DNA of 9,108 nt from Opitutaceae bacterium UBA3033 (GTDB lineage Bacteria; Verrucomicrobiota; Verrucomicrobiia; Opitutales; Opitutaceae): positions 508-9,615 of the forward strand of contig DFDG01000078.1 in the NCBI GenBank assembly GCA_002367815.1, read 5' to 3'. A program made the translations under genes and the position numbers. Below the pieces are notes generated by a model. It searched no databases. It worked only from the letters and a program-made list of their open reading frames with translations, and was not told the origin of the DNA. Below are positions 6,061-9,108 of this stretch, one piece after another; positions within the stretch are counted from its first letter, which is position 1, and each line of letters begins with the position of its first letter.

Positions 6061-8013
6061 ATGACTTACCCGGCGTTTCTCGATTCCCCTGATGTTGCGA
6101 TATATACCTTGCGCACCACTGCGCCTGGTCCTCAGGGCAAACTACCTCTGACCGCGCAATTGTTGCGCAATGCGACCAGTGGTCACATCTTTGGCATGAC
6201 CCAGAACGCAGGGATGGGCTGGGATCCGAAGAAACTCGCCGGCAAGGAATTTCTAATTTTGAGCACGCAGGGGGGCATCCGAGCACCGGACGGGACGCCC
6301 GTGGCTCTGGGCTATCACACCGGGCATTGGGAGGTGGGACTGTTGATGGAGGAAGCTGCGCGAACCTTTGCGGCGCATCGGGCAATTCCCTTTGCCGGCT
6401 ACGTGAGCGATCCCTGTGATGGACGTTCCAACGGGACGAAGGCAATGTTTGACAGCCTGCCGTTTCGCAATGACGCCGCAATCGTCTTTCGACGCCTGAT
6501 TCGCTCTTTGCCAACCTGTCACGGGGTGGTCGGCGTGGCGACTTGTGACAAAGGACTGCCGGCGATGATGATGGCATTGGCAGGCACGAAACATTTGGCC
6601 GGAATTTTGGTGCCGGGCGGGACAACGCTCAAAACTGAGGAAGGGGAGGATACCGCCAAAGTGCAGACTTTGGCGGCGCGATTTGCTCAGGGTGAAATCA
6701 CGCTTGATTACGCGGCTGAGATGGGTTGCCGGGCCTGCGGTTCGCCCGGTGGGGGCTGTCAATTCATGGGCACGGCCGCCACGTCGCAGGTGGTGGGCGA
6801 GGCGTTGGGTTTATCCCTGCCGCATTCCGCCCTGAGCCCTTCCGGTGCGGTGATCTGGCGGGACATGGCTCGCCGTTCCGCTCTTGCCCTGATGGCGATG
6901 GAAGCCAAGGGCATGGTTTTGGCGGACATCCTGAGCGAAGATTCGCTGCATAACGCGATGGTTTTGCATGCGGCCGTGGGCGGTTCGACCAACCTGGTTT
7001 TACACTTGCCCGCGATTGCCCACGCGGCCGGTTTACCGCGGCCTACGGTCGAGGATTGGGCGCGGATCAACCGGCAGGTGCCGCGCATCGTGGATGTGCT
7101 GCCCAATGGACCCAATCATTATGCGACCGTGCAGGTATTCCTGGCGGGTGGCGTGCCCGAAATGATGTTGCACCTGCGTAAACTGGGATTGCTCAGACTG
7201 AATGCGCGCACCGTTACGGGCGGCACCTTGGGAGAAAATCTGGACTGGTGGGAAAATTCCGAGCGCCGCACGCGGTTGCGAAACAAGCTGCGGGAATTGG
7301 ACGGCATTGATCCCGATCAGGTGATTCTTTCGCCCGAGGCGGCTCGCATCGCCGGCCTGACCAGCACGGTTTCTTTCCTGAAGGGCAATCTCGCTCCCGA
7401 GGGAGCCTTGGTGAAAAGCACGGCCATTGATCCGGGTCTCCTGGATGCCGAGGGAGTTTTTCGACATGAAGGTCCGGCGCGGATTTTTGGTTCGGAAGCC
7501 GAGGCCATCGCGACCATCAAATCACGGGGTGAAGATGCGATCAAGCAGGGCGAAGTGGTGGTGCTGCTGGGTATCGGACCGGCTAGTGGCATGCCCGAAA
7601 CTTATCAGATCACCTCGGCTCTGAAATATCTGCGTAAAGCCAAGGGGATTGTCCTGCTGACTGACGGGCGGTTCTCCGGCGTTTCCACGGGGCCCTGCAT
7701 TGGGCACATCAGCCCCGAGGCGTGGGCTGGTGGCCCCATTGGTAAACTGCAGGATGGTGACCGGCTCCGGATCCGTATCGACACCCGAAAGCTTGAAGGC
7801 GCGATCGACTTTGTAGGACCCTCCGACGGGGTTGAATCCCCGGAGATCATCCTGCAATCGCGAGCCATGAGCGGTAAGCTTTCCGCTAATCCTGATGTGC
7901 CGGATGACACGGAACTCTGGGCCGCCTTGCAAAGTGTCAGCGGCGGCAGTTGGGGCGGTTGCGTCTACGATACCGCCCTGATAAAAGAACGACTCAAATC
8001 CAACCCTCAGTGA
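6061..8013 (+). CDS. yjhG: IlvD/Edd-family dehydratase, YjhG/YagF (D-xylonate dehydratase) branch
   Basis: This 650-residue protein closely follows the E. coli YjhG/YagF enzymes (about 655 residues) along its whole length. Matching stretches include SGHIFGMTQNAGMGW, YVSDPCDGR, FDSLPFRNDA, CDKGLPAMMMALA, HAAVGGSTNL, VLPNGP, GGVPEMMLHLR, ENLDWWE, SERR, KSTAIDP, TDGRFSGVSTGPCIGH and SGGSWGGCVYD. These enzymes dehydrate D-xylonate to 2-keto-3-deoxy-D-xylonate using an Fe-S cluster. Candidate cluster cysteines are C119 (SDPCDG), C162 (TCDKG) and C233 (GGGCQF), with C223 and C226 nearby; D120 and K164 are likely metal-site residues by family analogy. ATG 6061 starts MTYPAFLDSP and fits the family N-terminus; an upstream in-frame TTG lies inside the transporter gene. 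No Shine-Dalgarno is evident. It is cytoplasmic and provides the first dehydration of a Weimberg- or Dahms-type route. The substrate could be another pentonate, since family members are somewhat promiscuous. Confidence 0.95.
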   Translation: MTYPAFLDSPDVAIYTLRTTAPGPQGKLPLTAQLLRNATSGHIFGMTQNAGMGWDPKKLAGKEFLILSTQGGIRAPDGTPVALGYHTGHWEVGLLMEEAARTFAAHRAIPFAGYVSDPCDGRSNGTKAMFDSLPFRNDAAIVFRRLIRSLPTCHGVVGVATCDKGLPAMMMALAGTKHLAGILVPGGTTLKTEEGEDTAKVQTLAARFAQGEITLDYAAEMGCRACGSPGGGCQFMGTAATSQVVGEALGLSLPHSALSPSGAVIWRDMARRSALALMAMEAKGMVLADILSEDSLHNAMVLHAAVGGSTNLVLHLPAIAHAAGLPRPTVEDWARINRQVPRIVDVLPNGPNHYATVQVFLAGGVPEMMLHLRKLGLLRLNARTVTGGTLGENLDWWENSERRTRLRNKLRELDGIDPDQVILSPEAARIAGLTSTVSFLKGNLAPEGALVKSTAIDPGLLDAEGVFRHEGPARIFGSEAEAIATIKSRGEDAIKQGEVVVLLGIGPASGMPETYQITSALKYLRKAKGIVLLTDGRFSGVSTGPCIGHISPEAWAGGPIGKLQDGDRLRIRIDTRKLEGAIDFVGPSDGVESPEIILQSRAMSGKLSANPDVPDDTELWAALQSVSGGSWGGCVYDTALIKERLKSNPQ

Positions 8014-8834
8014 TGATCCACGTATATCCCCAATCCGACCACCTGATCGCGGCGACGGCAGCCCAGACGGTGAAAGTGCCCTTAACCATTGATGCTCTCT
8101 TTGCAGCCGACGATCCCGGAGCACTCCTGCGGCGGCTAATGCCCGTCGCCCCGTCTGCGACGATCCCATTGACCCGGCGGGCGCCTTTGCAGTCGCAGGA
8201 AATCTGGGCCGCGGGAGTGACTTATTTCCGGAGCATGAGTGCCCGGAAGGAAGAATCGAAGAAAGCCGGCGGCGACACGTTCTATGATCGCGTTTACCAT
8301 GCGGAACGCCCCGAACTCTTTTTCAAGGCTACACCGCATCGGGTGGCCGGGCCGGGTGAGGTGGTTCGTATCCGGACGGATTCCCAATGGAACGTGCCTG
8401 AACCTGAACTCACTCTCGCCATCAACGCCCAGGGGCGGATTTTTGGCTGCACGATCGGCAACGATATGAGTTCGCGCGATATCGAAGGCGAAAACCCGCT
8501 CTATCTGCCGCAAGCCAAGGTCTATAATCGTTCCGCCGCCATCGGCCCCGCCTTGCTGCTCACGGACGAGCCGTTGCCACCCACCACGGAAATTGCCCTG
8601 AAAATTATCCGGGCCGGACAGACGGCGTTCTCCGGCCAGACCACCATCGACCAGATCAAACGCTCGCTGCCCTCGTTGGTGGAGTTTTTGTTTCGTGATA
8701 ATACGTTCCCCCATGGGTGTTACCTCATGACCGGAACCGGTATCGTGCCGCCGGATGGATTTACGTTACAAAGCGCGGATGAAATCCGCATCACCATTGA
8801 ACCGATCGGCACCTTGGTAAACTCTGTGGCCTGA
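8013..8834 (+). CDS. FAH-fold dehydratase, probable 2-keto-3-deoxypentonate dehydratase
   Basis: This 273-residue protein belongs to the fumarylacetoacetate hydrolase superfamily. The C-terminal catalytic domain starts near residue 100 (RPELFFKATPHR). It shows the metal-binding triad E130 and E132 (VPEPELTL) and D151 (GNDMSSRD), then the conserved Lys169 (LPQAKVYNRS), AIGP (176-179) and the closing GTGIVPP and IEPIGTLVN. In the Sulfolobus 2-keto-3-deoxy-D-arabinonate dehydratase and its bacterial relatives this fold removes water from the 2-keto-3-deoxypentonate, giving alpha-ketoglutarate semialdehyde. That role fits exactly between a YjhG-type enzyme upstream and a semialdehyde dehydrogenase downstream. 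The ATG shares its A with the preceding stop (TGATG), so translation is probably coupled; longer in-frame starts would overlap the previous gene by more than 60 bases. Other FAH-family functions, such as hydrolysis or decarboxylation of keto acids, are less likely given the neighbours. Confidence 0.88.
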   Translation: MIHVYPQSDHLIAATAAQTVKVPLTIDALFAADDPGALLRRLMPVAPSATIPLTRRAPLQSQEIWAAGVTYFRSMSARKEESKKAGGDTFYDRVYHAERPELFFKATPHRVAGPGEVVRIRTDSQWNVPEPELTLAINAQGRIFGCTIGNDMSSRDIEGENPLYLPQAKVYNRSAAIGPALLLTDEPLPPTTEIALKIIRAGQTAFSGQTTIDQIKRSLPSLVEFLFRDNTFPHGCYLMTGTGIVPPDGFTLQSADEIRITIEPIGTLVNSVA

Positions 8835-9108
8835 ATGACTATGACGATCCTCGGGAAAAGCCTGCTGGCCGGTGCGACTGGCGATACGAATGGAAACAAG
8901 TTTCGGGCCGTAAATCCGGCAACCAACGAAACACTTGAGCCTGATTTTTACGAAGCCACCCCGGCGGAGCTGAATCAGGCCGTAGAAGCGGCGGCAACGG
9001 CCTTTGCTGATTTCCGTCTGCGGCCACCGGTGCTGCGGGCGCAATTGCTGGAGACCATGGCTGCGGAGATTGAGGCTCTCGGCGATGGATTGTTGGAGCG
9101 TTGCCGGG
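8835..9108 (+). CDS. Aldehyde dehydrogenase, probable alpha-ketoglutarate semialdehyde dehydrogenase (N-terminus only)
   Basis: The first 91 codons of a gene that runs off the right edge. The peptide begins MTMTILGKSLLAG and continues with FRAVNPATNETLEPDFYEA, AVEAAATAFADFR, RAQLLETMAAEIEALGD and LLERC. This is the N-terminal coenzyme-domain pattern of aldehyde dehydrogenases, and it most resembles the alpha-ketoglutarate semialdehyde (2,5-dioxovalerate) dehydrogenase branch. That enzyme oxidises the semialdehyde to 2-oxoglutarate with NAD(P). The catalytic Cys and Glu lie beyond the window and cannot be checked. The ATG at 8835 follows the upstream TGA with no gap; an ATG two codons later (8841) is an equally plausible start. 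Context supports the assignment strongly, because its presumed substrate is the product of the preceding gene. Confidence 0.85.
   Translation, partial: MTMTILGKSLLAGATGDTNGNKFRAVNPATNETLEPDFYEATPAELNQAVEAAATAFADFRLRPPVLRAQLLETMAAEIEALGDGLLERCR

Noticed and set aside
7522..8169. A 215-codon minus-strand open frame spanning the junction of the YjhG-type and FAH-fold genes, and similar ones at 6059-6762 and 8136-8714
   Set aside because: Both plus-strand genes have strong family matches throughout; the antisense translations show no recognisable motif.

Overview
The window is one tightly packed, all-plus-strand stretch of bacterial DNA with seven protein genes; the first is cut by the left edge and the last by the right edge. 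In order it carries: an enolase-superfamily sugar-acid dehydratase (partial), a D-2-hydroxyacid dehydrogenase-family protein, a large exported FG-GAP/VCBS repeat protein, an MFS transporter of the anion:cation symporter type, an IlvD/Edd-family dehydratase of the YjhG/YagF (D-xylonate dehydratase) branch, a fumarylacetoacetate-hydrolase-fold protein resembling 2-keto-3-deoxypentonate dehydratase, and the N-terminus of an aldehyde dehydrogenase resembling alpha-ketoglutarate semialdehyde dehydrogenase. No RNA gene, CRISPR array, insertion sequence or convincing terminator was seen.

Junctions are 1 nt, 2 nt, about 102 nt (57 nt with an alternative start), 10 nt, a 1-nt TGATG overlap and 0 nt. 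This indicates one operon, with its only real gap between the FG-GAP gene and the transporter gene. Most starts lack a clear Shine-Dalgarno sequence.

Functionally the last four genes make a nearly complete Weimberg-type route: the transporter would import a sugar acid, the YjhG-type enzyme would dehydrate it to a 2-keto-3-deoxypentonate, the FAH-fold enzyme would remove a second water to give alpha-ketoglutarate semialdehyde, and the aldehyde dehydrogenase would oxidise that to 2-oxoglutarate. The enolase-superfamily dehydratase at the left would let a second, differently configured acid enter the same route. The hydroxyacid dehydrogenase-like protein and the exported repeat protein are unexpected members. 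The first has an atypical active site (Tyr where the family has its catalytic Glu). The second carries 14 calcium-loop/YWG repeat units, enough for two seven-bladed propellers, and may act at the cell surface in substrate capture. The sugar dehydrogenase, lactonase and regulator are not in the window.

The organism looks like a free-living Gram-negative saccharolytic bacterium of moderately high GC. The secreted VCBS protein beside sugar-acid catabolism and the weak ribosome binding sites suggest Verrucomicrobiota or a related PVC lineage; this is impression-level inference and a phylogeny would be needed to settle it.
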